Below are positions 43,314-55,364 of a stretch of 55,446 bases of DNA, piece after piece. Position 1 is the first letter of the stretch. The number at the start of each line of letters is the position of its first letter. Made by a program: the position numbers and the translations under genes. Under the pieces are notes generated by a model. The model saw only the letters and a program-made list of their open reading frames with translations, was not told the origin of the DNA and ran no database searches. The stretch comes from Krasilnikovozyma curviuscula (Eukaryota > Basidiomycota > Tremellomycetes > Cystofilobasidiales > Mrakiaceae): the NCBI GenBank assembly GCA_014825775.1, contig MVAQ01000143.1, positions 1 through 55,446 on the forward strand, read 5' to 3'.

Positions 43314-45615
43314 TTACCGGTACTGGCCGACTTCAACCCACTTGACGCCGCCATTGGCACCAACCTCGCATTTCCTGCCCAGTACATCCATAACCTTCTC
43401 CCTGACACCCATCTTCTCCTCACCCTTGAACCGTCTGACTACATCCTCCATCGTAACGGTCACATCGCGACTGTCGCGCGTCAGGAACACTCGGATATCG
43501 TCCTCCGAGGGGAGCCCGTACGCGTTGAACCTCGGTGTGTTGCTGTGGTGGAGAGGTACAAAGTCGAGGTGAACTGGTTGGGAAGAGGGGAAGAAGGTGG
43601 TGATAGGCGTTGAGGAGTTCGTCGTCCATGGTGGGGAAGACGTGCGGTTCTTGTCAACAACCACATGCTTGACGCCGATTTGGAAATCGGGAGAGACGTT
43701 ATCCTGGATAATGCGCGGTGGTTGAATTTTTGAGAAGAAGAAAGTTGGGACGAAGGGAAAAAGAGGAGTTATAGGCAGGATCGCAATATAACGGGAGAAG
43801 AGACAGTCCGAGTCAGCTTTGAAGGTTCAGAAAACGAGAGAGCATTGGATGAAAATGCTCTTACGACAAACGTCTTGGCCATGTTGAACTCCCTATCCAG
43901 TGCCTTCCTCAGGGGACCTAACCCATCCTGACCCGCTTGCGCAACCTTACCCTGTGCGCTGCGTTGCATGCTCTCAAACGTGACCTCCAAGCTAACCGGA
44001 CTGCGCTTATCGAGCACCTCCAATGTCTCCTTCGCCCAGTTCTGTACTACAGGTGACGCATTCTCGAACGAAGACCAAGACGCGAGCGACGTTCGGATCT
44101 GGTTGAGAGTCGGTAGGCGGAAGATGGTGTCGAGCGCCGCCTTAATTTCCCCTTTGAAAAATAGCGGATGGTCTGCCTCTTCCGTAGTGATAAACTGCGG
44201 TGGGTGGGTGAACGTCTCAACGATGTTGGACAGTTGCTGGATCGAGTCAAGCGTAGTGAGGTTTGTGATTTCATCTATTAAGGATGGGAGGGAAGAGGAG
44301 GGGACGTAGTGCGTTGCGATTCCAAACTCGAACACACTTCGGCCCTTCAATGTCGTTCCCGTCAACGCGAGGTAAAGACCGAGGGATTCGTCGATCTGGT
44401 TGAGGTAGTATGAGGCGCCGACCTGGATTGGAAAAGAATGTCCTGTCAGATTACAAGCTCTTTTATATTAGAGAAACACTCGTATGAAGCCATCCCGTGT
44501 GAATAGGGAAACGCTATTTGTTTGAACGAGCGTCTTTATAGGAAACAGGAATCAAACTCACATCAGGTGAGTACCCAATCAGCGTCTCGGGCATCGCAAA
44601 CTGCGTCTTCTCTGTCGCGATCCTGATTACTGCGCCAAATGCCAGTCCTGCGCCACCGCCCATGGTGATACCGTCCATGATAGCAACGTAAGCTTTGGGT
44701 TTCAACGAGACGTCTCGGGAGGAAGACGATGACGACGGCTCGGGGACGACGGTGTCCTTAGAGAAGGAAGCAAGGGTGTAGTCGAGCTCGAACTCTTTTT
44801 TGAAGAAGCGGAGTGCTGAGGAGGGACCTTCGGTCTCAAGGGATGAGGTTGAGAGTCGTGCTACTTCTGTTGATGACCCGACGAGCGTGCAAGGTGAGGT
44901 GAGACCGATGCATCAGGTATTCGGCTCGTGGATGAACAGAAATTCAAGAACGAACCTGCTATATCTCCACCTGCACAAAACGCTCGAGGACTTGACGAGG
45001 TACCGAGGAGGATCTGGACGTTGTCTGCACTGACTTGTCGCTTTAGGTTCGAATAAAAAAGAAGTGAGGAAGGAAAAACGAAGACCACCACCACAATAAA
45101 GTAAGTAAGAGTAGCTTGAATGCATATAAAAGCGTCAAAGTAGCTTTTGGCTCACAGTAACTACTCGGGAGATTCGATCAATCATGTCTTCATTCAGAGC
45201 GTTGAGTTTTTTCGGTCGATCTAGAGTAAAGATTCGAGTACAGTTGACCGAGTTCATCTTTACTGAGAAATCAGCCACTAGTTTCTAATCGAATCCAATA
45301 GAGGCCAAGGTAAGAAGAAAGTTAGCACTTGAAAGCGGAGGAAAAAGGCATTGGGGGGAAAAGAAGACGCAGAAGAAAATCAGAACGTACATCCACCTCG
45401 AGTCGATGGGCAGCCCCTTCTTGCTGCTTGACAAAATCATGACTGAGTTCAACCCCACCTTGACTGTCAAAAGAAGAAGAGGAAGAAGCGGTTGCAGCGT
45501 TGGTGGACATCATCATGTGTCTTTGGACGGCGTCGAGGCGTTTGATTGCGGTCGCTGCAGTATTTGAGGTCATCAACCTGGATGAGGATGAGATCAAGCG
45601 GCCGCTGAGACTCAT
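43314..45615 (-). CDS. 3-hydroxyisobutyryl-CoA hydrolase, mitochondrial (EHD3/HIBCH-like)
   Basis: A multi-exon gene of the crotonase superfamily. The N terminus [20 protein letters not shown] is basic and Ser-rich, like a mitochondrial presequence. The fold then reads [28 protein letters not shown] (oxyanion loop), [33 protein letters not shown] and a C-terminal [17 protein letters not shown] region. The Glu in MPET and Asp in SPDV match catalytic positions of HIBCH-type hydrolases. GYSPDV replaces the usual GLFPDVG. This enzyme removes CoA from 3-hydroxyisobutyryl-CoA in valine breakdown. The length exceeds plain enoyl-CoA hydratases because of the HIBCH C-terminal extension. Several low-complexity Ser inserts are present. 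Confidence 0.88.
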
Positions 45616-45824
45616 TCGACAAGAAACAAAGGCTCTGGGTGGAAGGGGAAAGAAAAAAAATGAAGTGGGGGTTACGGTTGGCGCTACCTCGTCTTGCGCG
45701 CCGCTGCAGAAAAATCCAGTGACGAAGAGAAATGTTCGGTTTCATAAAAAAAGGAGAGAGAGTGAAGAGGAACATGATTACGGTTATACTTTTAATTTAC
45801 ATCAGACGTTCGAAATATTATTGT

Positions 45825-46492
45825 CTAGTAATAGCCTCTTCTCTCAGCCCGTCTACCACCTCTCCTTCCCCTTCTTCCCAGCCCCCCACCCATTCCCATC
45901 GTCTGGTGCTGCTGCAACATCAAGATCTCTTGATCTCTCCTCTGCATCTCCGTCGGCCCACCGTTGATGGATGCTCTGATCTGCCCGCCGATGCGTCCAT
46001 GGCCAGTGACAAGCCCAAATAAACCTCGAGGGCGTGATCCCGAGTAGTTATTGGACCAAGGGTTGTTGTTAGGCTGTTGTGAAGGAGGCTGCTGGGCATT
46101 AACTGCGATGATCGGAGGTGAAGAAGTAGAGGAAGAGGAGGAGGGTGGCGAGATTGGAGAGTGGGAGATATATGACGGTGGGAGAGGTTCCTTTTCCTTA
46201 TCAGTTGGATAGGTCGACGAAGCTGGAGCTGATGGACCTTCCTCCTCCTCCTCTTCCTCGACATCCAGCTCTTCGTCTTGTCGTTGAAATCCTGGGTGAG
46301 GGTGTTCCCAGGTGATGTGGGGCGGGGACTGGGTCGTATCGACGTAGTAGAACGCCGAGTATTGCTCGTTCCATTCAGCAACCCTACAGATAGAGATATT
46401 AGTTCAATGTAGGAAGACCTTCTGCTGATATGATTTCGTACTCACCATCCAGCTGGGAGGGTCGCGTTCAACTGAGCAACTGACTGAGACAT
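45825..46492 (-). CDS. WW-domain protein with Arg/Gly-rich C terminus
   Basis: Two exons are clear: 46492 to about 46445 (MSQSVAQLNATLPAG and part of the first Trp codon) and the rest to TAG at 45825. The splice completes LPAGWVAEWNEQYSAFYYVD followed by ITWEHPHP, a WW domain with its first Trp in LPAGW, the central aromatic block YYV, and second Trp and Pro in WEHPHP. An acidic stretch, Ser/Pro-rich sequence and then GLVTGHGRIGGQIR follow. The C terminus (GGGLGRRGRRGGRRAERRGYY) is strongly basic. WW domains bind proline-rich ligands, and here the basic tail could bind RNA or membranes. The rest of the protein matches no family I know. A strong TATA box lies upstream, which suggests regulated expression. 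Confidence 0.8.
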
Positions 46493-46854
46493 GACGCACG
46501 ATTGATTAGATTTGATAGCGAAGATGACTTAGATTAAGTGGAATTGATTGTTGGTTGGGCTGTGTTAGAATGAATAACAGAGATGGTTTACCCCCTCTCT
46601 CTTTATATAGCGTTCGTCGAAGAGGCTGTTCATGCGTAAGTGGCACGCTAGTCCCCTTCGCCTCTCAACGTCGCTAGCCCTCTCAGCGAGCTGCCACTCC
46701 AGCCCTGACTGTGCTATTGCATCACTTTCTACCGTGACATCAAAGCTGAACCATGATAGAAAGTAGAGGGTATGATGCTATCTCATTATCGTAGGGAAGC
46801 AAATCGTAGCAAAAAAGGACACTTTACCAGACACACGACAATTTTATCCCCGGC
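46493..46854. other. Spacer between VPS27 and WW-domain gene
   Basis: About 360 bp holding the promoter of the WW gene (with TATA box) and the 3' end of VPS27. A purine/pyrimidine-skewed tract, ccccctctctcttta, lies just before the TATA box. No gene seen. Confidence 0.55.
46601..46610 (-). promoter_or_regulatory. TATA box of the WW-domain gene
   Basis: The - strand reads ctatataaag, a near-perfect TATA element, about 110-118 bp upstream of the ATG at 46492. This is the best TATA box I noticed in the window. Confidence 0.65.
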
Positions 46855-49800
46855 TTAGAAAGAAATTAGCTCAACCTCCTTCTCCGGCTCCGCCTTGGGC
46901 TCCTGCCCTCTGACCTCCTTCAGACCCATCTCACCAAATGCGTCCGTAGGTACGTCTGGGAACCCGCCGGTAGGGACGATCGTGTTGGGGACCTGGGGGT
47001 ACGCCGAGGAGGGGTGATACCCGTTCGTCTGCGCCTGCAGCTGGAGCTGTTGATGATAAGTCGCGTTGCGCAAGGCGGAGGGCGAGGTGGGCGGAGAGGA
47101 CGGTTGGGGTTGCGAGTGATACTGGTGCAACGCCTGATGCTGCGGTGATTCGTCAAGTGGCGGAGCAGACGCGGCGGCAGAACTGGCTCCTAACTGCTGC
47201 TGCTGCTGTTGTTCATGAAGAGGAGGAGCAGCCGCAGCATACGACTGCTGATGCTGTTGCGGAGGCTCAGCAGGGGGAGCACTCGCTTCTTGCTGCTGTT
47301 GCTGGTTTTGCCAGGCCTGCTGGGACGATTCTCCAACGGCTTCGACGACCCACTCCTGTCTCTGCGCGTCCCAGGTGTACTTCGGTGGTTCAGATGATGG
47401 AGGGCCCCAAGAGGTCGCCTGCTGCTCCGGATGTTGTGGCTGCGGTTGGTACGACGCCTGGTGTTGCTGCTGAGGAGGAGCAGACGAAGCGCTGTAAGGT
47501 TCACCGGCGATAGGGTACGGCATTGAGCTGGTTCGTGAGACAGGAGAAACCGGTGCTTGAGAGTAAGCCCGGGGTTGCTGTGGGTAGCTCTGTTGAGGCT
47601 GGAAAGTTGGCGCAGAAGGGTTCAACGACGACGACGGCGCTGGAGATGTCAGTTGCGTGTATGGCTGCTGCTGCTCATTTTGTGGTGTATAAGGCGCTGA
47701 AGATGGGTAGAGTTGGTATACAGGCTGGGATTGGGGGCTTGGTGCGGTGGGGTACATGTGCGATTGAGGTGGTGCTCCCCATTGTTGTTGCTGCTGCTGG
47801 GGAGGTGTCGCCCATTGATGATACTGCGGTTGTTGAGGATACATGCTACTGCCATTTGGTTGGTCGTACTGTGCATATGGTGATGGTTGAGAATAACCCG
47901 AGTATCTCTGTTGCTGCTGCTGTTGTTGTCTCAAGCGAGACTGAGCGACGCCTTCGTTCAAGAGACGATCGTACAAGTTGACAGCCTCTGAGATTTTGTT
48001 CTGCATCTGACCAAGCATTTCTAAAATCATACACCGGAGAAAACATCAGTGAATATGAAAAATGACACAGGCATTAAGAAGTGACGTTTATTCACCCAAC
48101 TTCCTCGCTCGGTCGTCCAAGTTGTACATCAACTTGCCCCTCAAGCCTTCAGCGTTACTCCAAAGTTCGTGTGCATGGGGATACCTTGACAGGTCTCTCT
48201 CACCCATCCTCGAAGCCTGCTCAATTGTCTGGTTGAACGTCAAGATAGCGTCCATCTCCCTCGCCGTCAAATCATGACTCTCTCTGACCTTCTCATCGCC
48301 AGAAGAAGCAGGTGCAGCCGCCGTGGCAGCCTCAGCCACCCTCATTTCAGCCAACGAGGCCTCGATGGCAGCTCGGAGGTCCTCATCTTCGCCGTCGACG
48401 ACACCTTCACCGCCCTTCCGTCCTTGGTCCGACGCGGCGATGAACCCTGGTCGATTAGTACCCGAACGAGCGTTGGCTTCTTCGAGAGACATGGCTATTG
48501 CACGAGCGAGGTCCGAGTCCATGCGGAGGGATTTTTCGGGTACCGGGGGTCTGTAGATGAAAAAGACGGAACCGCAAAGTCAGCCAATGAAAAATCCACG
48601 TCTTGCACATAGACGAATGTGCTATTGAGGGTCCACTTACTTCGGTCCAGAAGCAGCGGGACCTTTTGTCTTACCCCAACACCCATCACATACCCTTACC
48701 TCCTCCGTCACGCCGAACCATGGCAAGGGCATCGTGTGGCTGCTACACTGCTGGTCAAACACCTTGCCGCAGTTTCTGCAGTGGTGCTTCCTGTTTGTGA
48801 AGGTGAAGGGCGTACGGCAACGGAGGCAAACGTCAGAATCCACCCATTCTGGCGCGATGGACGTCTCAAGTAGCGTCGAGGGCAAGGGCGTCGAGGGTGG
48901 TGGTGGAAACGGAAGACCTGCGGAGATGGGCGAATGTATATGAGCCCAAAAAAATGGGTTTAATTATGTTAGGTAGGATGAATATGGCTCTCACCTTCCC
49001 TCTTAAGCTCCTCGTACACCTCTGGCAAGTACGACAGTTCTGATTTCCCGCTGCTCTTGAAAGTCAAAGCCCATTGTTGGAACAGCTTCAACCCCAATGT
49101 ACGAACGTCATGATTGCTCGTCTTCGTCAGTGGTTGCGATGAGAGGGGAAAGGCAAACCATCAGTTCAAAGAACGCTGATGGTGAAAGGATTGACGAGAA
49201 ACGTAAAACGTACAGGTATCCTGAAAATGGAAACCAGATTATCGACAAACTCTCGGCTGGCAACTTCGATGAGGAAATGGTGGCCTGAGTTCTTGATGAG
49301 TGTATCGATGAGCTAGAGATAATGTAGGGGATAAGAGTCAATTCCTAGTGCTGCGGCTTGGTCGAGGGAGAAACAACCAGCAAGGTTTGGGTTACACGAA
49401 GCTTCTTCCCCCTCCACAATTTGAGGGCCGACTTTTGAGATCAAAGTCATTATCTTCAAAGAGGAGAGGAGGAGAAAGGGTTGATGATCGTCCGGACGAG
49501 AGGAAATCTATCATCTGTAGCTCTGCTGAATCACCCCGTCGACAGTCATTCATCCCTTTTAGATTACCTCTTCCACTTGTCCCTTCCTCCTCGACAGATA
49601 GGACACAATGATTTACTCACTTCTAGTGTAAGAATCACAACATTCCCATTTTTCTCCCCTACCCTCTTCTTCAAGCTCAGCATCGCCGTTTTGGCAGGGA
49701 CCGCCTTTGAACGAATCTGATCCGAGATTTCGAGGGACAGATGTAAATCCAAGGGGGTTCCAGCTGGGAGCAACGATGACGTTGCTTTCTCTGTGATAGT

Positions 49801-49936
49801 CGGTCAAAGGGTGTCCGGATGAGGGAGTGGGGTTGGATGGTCAGTGAACTGAGAGGAAACGGACCAAGGTCACGATGGCAGATGTACCTATCTGTAAGTC
49901 GAAGGGCGTCTGAGCAGCCCCGAATAGACTAAACAT
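46855..49936 (-). CDS. VPS27: ESCRT-0 subunit VPS27 (VHS-FYVE-UIM)
   Basis: A multi-exon gene with the full VPS27 architecture. A VHS domain opens [20 protein letters not shown] and includes [23 protein letters not shown] zinc finger ([33 protein letters not shown]) binds PI3P. Two ubiquitin-interacting motifs follow ([13 protein letters not shown] and [13 protein letters not shown]), then a helical core ([38 protein letters not shown]) that pairs with Hse1. The long C-terminal half is Gln/Pro-rich and contains PTAP (in MYPTAPSP) and PSAP (in LNPSAPTF), the classic Vps23/TSG101-binding motifs. The last residues, VELISF, form a clathrin box. The protein sorts ubiquitinated cargo at endosomes. 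Poly-Gln runs may vary in length. Confidence 0.95.
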
Positions 49937-50594
49937 CCTGATCTATTACGCAGTAAGGATGATTTGAACAGTTCCTTAATCCTGATGGGCGTCACAGTCG
50001 ATGCTGGTTGACGGTCACACTTTGGCTTGCCTTTCGCCTCGCTTCGCTGGAGATACTGTGTGCTTTTTCCAAAGTGACAAATCGCCATCTCCAAGATTAC
50101 GACGAGATTATTCTAGCTTAAATTATTCTTTAAATTAAGTTGTTATCGTCCCTCTAGATACAAAAATTGTATAGTAAGATAATCGTTTAAGCTCGATGCA
50201 CTTGCTACCCTCGGCAGCAACCCAGTCGTGCTCAGATCTAGATCTCTGAATCGATTTTTACAATTTCAACAAAATAAAAAAAAATAAAAATGAAATCCTC
50301 CTTTGGTACACAGACACTTACCGGTCTTCAAGAACAGACGATTGAAGCTGGAACGCCTTCAATGATGTAAACAAAGCCGCAGCGCCACTTTTCTTCATAT
50401 GTACCGCCATTACACAGTGATCATACTATACAATCGGACTCCAAGTTCATCTTCTGTTTATATGGGCGTTATCCTTGCGAGATCCGCTCAAGTTCCATTA
50501 TCAGTGGCGGTAATCCAGCTCTAATAAATTTGCGACTCCGGGATATCTTCTCTTCGCCTCACCATTACCCAGTCTCATAACGCCAAACCCCACT
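49937..50594. other. Divergent promoter region VPS27 / DBP3
   Basis: About 660 bp between divergent ATGs. The middle (about 50095-50300) is clearly A/T-rich, with aaattattctttaaattaag and poly(A) stretches, unlike flanking DNA. A weak TATA-like tttatatg lies near 50456, about 135 bp before the DBP3 ATG. No gene seen. Confidence 0.5.
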
Positions 50595-52603
50595 ATGTCT
50601 GAAGGAAGTCAAACCAAAAAGTCCAAGAAGGACAAAGTCAGTTCCGTCGAAGGGGCCGCTCCAGTAGCTGCTGAGGCTTCCAAGAAGGAAAAGAAGAAGG
50701 ACAAGAAGCGTAAAGCTGAAACTGAAGCCACAGTTGAATCTGCTGCACCATCAACTACGGCGTCTGCTTCTGGAGATGTAGATATTGATGAAGAGGAGAG
50801 GAAGAGGCTGAAGAAGAAGGCCAAGAAGGAGAAGAAGGCCGCTGCCACAGCTGCCCTCGCTGCTGCTTCAACTGAAACTAGCGCTGCCGCTCCATCGGAA
50901 TCTGCCCCAACCAAGAAGGAAAAGAAGGACAAGAAGAGCTCTACAGATGAACCTCTAGCTGCTCCTGTTGCTTCAGCGACCATCATCCCAACCCTCTCGC
51001 CCGCTGAATCGACAGCCTATCTCACAAAGCACAAAATCACCCTCTCACACCCATACACGCCACTGGTATCGTTCGAATCCCTACCCGTCGACGCTCGTCT
51101 CAAGCCCACCTGGGCGTCCTTCAAGGAACCCAGTCCGATTCAAGCGTGTTCCTGGCCGCCACTGTTCGAAGGTAAAGACGTTGTCGGCATCGCTGAAACT
51201 GGGTCGGGAAAGACACTTGGCTTTGGTGTACCAGCTATGAAGTATTTGCTCTCCAACCAGACATCACCAAAGTCAAAAACGCCATCACCTCAGATTTTGA
51301 TCATCTCACCAACCAGAGAACTTGCTCTTCAGACTTCGTCCACGTTAACGGCCCTCTGCCAGCTCCTCGGATTCTCGTCGACGTGTCTCTTCGGTGGTGT
51401 TCCCAAACCCGCTCAGGTTGCAGAGCTCAGGAAACCCAACTTGAAAGTCGTCGTCGGCACGCCAGGGCGAGTGATGGATCTCGTCAACGACGGCGCCGTC
51501 TCGTTTGAGAATGTGGGCTACTTGGTGTTGGATGAGGCTGACAGGATGTTGGACAAAGGGTTCGAGAATGATATCAGGAAGATTATTGGATATTGTACTC
51601 TCGCAAAGAGACAAACTTTGATGTGTATGTTTAACTGTGGTTTTGCTTGTTGCAGCATGAGCTGACATCTTCCTTTGCCTGGGCCGCAGTCTCTGCTACT
51701 TGGCCTGATAGTGTAAAATCACTGGCTGCTACCTTTATGCAAAACCCTGTCAAGATCACCGTCGGAAGCGAAGAGCTCTCCGCCAACGCCAGAGTTGAGC
51801 AGAACGTTGAGGTCTTCGACACATCCAGAGACAAAGAGTAAGTTAATATCCTAGTTCCTCACTGTATTAGAGCTTTCGTTGCAGTACTGAGTTATTCTCT
51901 TGCATCTCAATAGCCCACGTCTTCTTTCCTTACTCCGATCCCACAAAAAATCGCACCCCTCGGGCACTGCACTCCGAATCCTCGTCTTTGCGCTGTACAA
52001 GAAGGAAGCCTCTCGTTTAGAACAGACGATCCGCCGCCAAGGCTTCAAAGTCTCTGGTCTGCACGGCGACATGGGTCAGAATGAACGAATGAGGGCGTTA
52101 GAAGGGTTCGTCAGCGGTGAAGTTGAGATTCTCGTCGCTACTGATGTTGCCGCAAGGGGTCTGGATATCCCAGATGTATCGTTGGTCATCAATGTCACCT
52201 TCCCACTTACGGTTGAGGACTATATCCATCGAATTGGTAGAACTGGTAGAGGTGGAAAGTCTGGAAAGTCGGTCACTTTCTTCGTTAGTCTTCGTTCTTC
52301 TACCCTCCTCTCGAGACTTGTTCTGAACTAACTATGTCTCGGTTATTAGACTGGTGAGAACCACGAAACCTCCCTTGCTGGAGAGTTTATGAGAGTGCTG
52401 AGGGACGGAGGCGTTGAGATTCCCAAAGCCATGGATAGATTCCCATCCACCATCAAGAAGAAGGAACATGGGTGCGTTTAGGTTGTCTTACTATTTCCAT
52501 GCGACCATTCCCACTAAATCTACTTTTCTCCTTCAGTTCTTACGGTGCCTTCTTCAAGGACATCAGCGATGCGCCAGCAGCTAAGAAGATCAAGTTCGAT
52601 TAG
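50595..52603 (+). CDS. DBP3: DEAD-box ATP-dependent RNA helicase DBP3
   Basis: A multi-exon helicase gene. The N-terminal third is Lys/Ala/Glu-rich (repeated KKEKKKDKK), typical of nucleolar helicases. The core starts [11 protein letters not shown] and has Q motif [11 protein letters not shown], motif I AETGSGKT, Ia PTRELA, Ib TPGR, II DEAD, III SATWP (formed by splicing at about 51624/51690), [16 protein letters not shown] and [30 protein letters not shown] at the entry matches Dbp3 rather than other members. In yeast Dbp3 acts in 60S ribosomal subunit assembly and pre-rRNA processing. The frame is open from ATG at 50595 through exon 1, and the stop is in AKKIKFD. The fit is strong for DEAD-box and good for the DBP3 subfamily. 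Confidence 0.93.
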
Positions 52604-52782
52604 GTTGTCTACTTTTCACTATTGTAGTCTTAGAGGTCTCTGTGCTACATCTTCTAGGGTTATTGCTGGGATGCATTCTTGATCTGGCATCATTTCCAAA
52701 ACAACCTTTCGTGCAAGAATGGCTGCGGCAATTGCAAAAAGCATTGTTTAAACGCGATAGCTTGCTCTATTCTACCTCTCAT

Positions 52783-54754
52783 TTAAAGCTCATGCGAGCT
52801 TTCGAATTGGACTTCAGTCATGAACTAGAAAGTCATCGGATCAGAATAGAGTATTGGCCCCACGTAGGACCGCCGAAGTGTCACTTACCTGACTGAACGT
52901 CGACTTTGGGGTCCCAATCACGCCCTTGCCTTCCGATGCAACTACAGCATCCAAAAAGGGCACCAGCAACGGCCACATGCTCACTCCGTCCTGCTCATTC
53001 ACGAGGCCCTTCAACTCGCTCATCTCCTTCACGGAGTCCTTCATCAGGCCGTCTGAGTCCAAGAAAAGAAGACACGGCAGAGTCTCCTTGAGGAGGGTAA
53101 AGGCTGGATGGGAGAGAGGATCACGGACATCGGTTGCGATGTAGATCCTAGTGTTCAGCGCTGAAAGCGACGGGTCTGTGTGGAGAGGGGCAGAACAGGC
53201 AGGAGGTGTCTTAGTGGACGAAAAGAAAGATGATTTAGAAGGTGGCTGGTAGAGCCTTAGCGGCAGTGAAGTAGAAAGAGAAGGTGGTGAAGGGTATGAT
53301 TGGATGTCGATGACAGGTATCTCGTCTGGGGTATATTTAGGACCCACGCCGTCCCATTTAATACCTGGATCATTTTCAGCTAGCACAAGCTCTCTGTATG
53401 GTTGATATCGATTCTCGTGAGTCCAACAGACACGTAGCTACAGCAGAGAAAGTGGCAGTACGCACCTCCATTTCCTATTATTCTTCCATACCTTCTCCTC
53501 TATGGCTCCTGTAATTTCCTCATCAACTCCAAACACCTCCGTCATCAATCTCCACCACATCCCTCTTACGTTCCTCCCTGCTTCGTAAGCAAAGATCTTC
53601 TCCGCCACCCTTACGTGAAGTCCAACAAACCCTTCTCCATCTCCACCGTTCAACGTCTTGGCGATCGCTTTGGATGCTGTCAACAGCTGAGGTAGCTTAA
53701 AGTTCATGTGCTTGTAGATTTGTTGTCGGAGCTGTTCGAAGGGTGAATTTGGCGACAAAATGATTCTCTTGGAGCCGAAGATGGATCCAAACTCGATTAG
53801 CTTCTTACTGCCGTAAGTCGACGTCGGATCGATGAGGTCTTCGAGGTTGACTCGTTGGAAATACTGCTGACCTCCATCTGATTCAGAGAGTTGAGTTTCT
53901 GCAGATTCGAAGATTCGTGTGAAGTATCGGTAAAGATCTGGGTTGTTGGCTCCTTTGCCTCTAGATTTAGAGTCTCCTCCAGGTTCTCGAAAAGTGTAGA
54001 TTTCCTTTTCCACATCTTCTATTCCAAGTTCAGCGTAAATCTTCTCGAAGTCCCATAGCTCAATTGTCTTGATTCTTAATTTCTCCCGTATCGTGTTCAT
54101 GTCGACAAGTGAGTCCCAACTGATCTTCGTCCACTTGTCGTGGTCTTTACAGTTGGGGCTTTGGGGGTTGGAGACGCATTCTCTCAGTTGCGGCTTATTG
54201 GTTTGGATGAGAGATTGTTTCAGTGTATCAAACGGATACCATGGGATAGTCTTGCCTAGAAGAACTGGTGGGAGGACAAGGGTGCGGTCGAGAAGATGCG
54301 CTAACAGGAGACCATTTTGGAGAGCTATTCGCTGATTGTGGTAGCTTAATAACAATTTCTTGTAAACAAAAACAACTTTGTATTTTCAGAAGATGAATAT
54401 GACTGACCCAGAGTGTGGTAGAAAGCTGATAAACTTCTCATTCTTCGACGCTTTCGGGCGCTGCTTGTGGGGCCTGGGATCGAAGTAGTTGAGGGTTGGT
54501 GGTATTTCTTTGGAAGTAATAGACTTAGATTGAGCTAAAACTTGGGTTTTTTGTTCTCGTAGTCCAGCTTCAGCTGTCAAGAGGTAAATAAGACCAATTA
54601 CGACCAGAAAAGCTACACAATACATCGATTTGAACCATTTCTTGGAATTCAGGTGCTGATGGTATATCGACTGAACATTTACATGAGGTAACATTCCGTT
54701 GCTGTTGGCTCTACGGTGATGCAGCGATTTCTGCTTTTTGTAGAGAAGCCCCAT
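52783..54754 (-). CDS. Type II membrane GDP-fucose protein O-fucosyltransferase-like protein
   Basis: A multi-exon gene. It starts MGLLYKKQKSLHHRR with a short basic cytosolic tail and a single anchor MYCVAFLVVIGLIYLL, then a stem (Lys/Pro-rich). The catalytic domain opens FLPHSGYHNQRIALQNGLLL, the P-loop-like GYNNQR motif of the O-fucosyltransferase superfamily. VGLHVRVAE is the GDP-fucose-site arginine motif, and IYIATDVRDP, LLFLDSDG and a C-terminal GTPKSTFSQ close the fold. The last exon encodes FMTEVQFESSHEL after a gtaagt intron. Acceptor sugar and substrate protein are unknown; family by motif only. The first in-frame ATG is 54754. Upstream in-frame sequence begins with TTG. Confidence 0.82.
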
Positions 54755-55364
54755 GCAGTGGCTGCGCAGATGGCGAGACTGATAGGGAAAGGTAAAGATG
54801 GTACGTTGATGGGGATGCTGAAATGCTGTTGAGAGATACCATACGTCCAATAAGGGATTTTTATTTTTTATTTTTCGTCTGTGGTGAAAATGCTGTACTT
54901 GAGGCGAAACAAATAAATTGAGAGCCTATTCGACTGGGGCGAAGTTCAGCACATTCTTTTTTGGGAGCTTACCTTTGAACCTCAGCAATCCACCCCAGAT
55001 GCTTGATCTCACGGGCTGTAGGTTGGATCTCTTTGCTCTTGATTGCTTTCGAAGGAGAAAGGGGCGTTGGGGCAACCTACAATAGGTGACCTTAATGGTT
55101 TTAGAAGCAGGCAGAAGATCATCAGGACTCTTTGGTTCAATATCCATCAAGAGAACAGAATACTCACCAGATCCAGATAGTAAAATAAAAGCAGATGTGG
55201 TTGGGATCAGAAAGCAGTGGCACCTTTTGCAAACTATTTCTGGAGGAGTTTCAGGTTGACCTCACCGACATCATCCTCAAAATCAGAATTTTCCATTGAA
55301 TCATAAAAGGCTCCATCCTTTAATAAAGAAAAATTATTCAGCTGGACAGTAGTTCTTCTTAACA
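54755..55364. other. Right-end spacer with a doubtful small gene
   Basis: About 610 bp between the fucosyltransferase-like start (-) and the last gene (+). It includes A/T-rich stretches (about 54855-54885) and a weakly supported - strand frame described separately. Confidence 0.4.
54926..55147 (-). CDS. Doubtful small ORF, possibly spliced
   Basis: An ATG-started frame of 73 codons (MDIEPKSPDDLL...NFAPVE). No family is recognised. An alternative spliced reading removes gtaggttgcc...ctacag and would give TIKVTYSREIKHLGWIAEVQ and then, after a second gtaagc...tacag intron, SIFTTDEK and a stop at about 54873. Both introns have good borders, which makes a small spliced gene conceivable. Start and 5' exons are unresolved. 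Confidence 0.25.
   Translation of the reverse strand: MDIEPKSPDDLLPASKTIKVTYCRLPQRPFLLRKQSRAKRSNLQPVRSSIWGGLLRFKGKLPKKNVLNFAPVE

Noticed and set aside
47145..47981. Long + strand frames rich in Val/Ala/Leu opposite VPS27
   Set aside because: They arise from reverse-reading the Gln/Pro repeat region (cag/ctg runs). VPS27 domains on the - strand are unequivocal.
54755..54850. N-terminal extension of the fucosyltransferase-like protein to 54850
   Set aside because: The extra in-frame codons begin with TTG, not ATG. The first ATG gives a normal type II membrane start.
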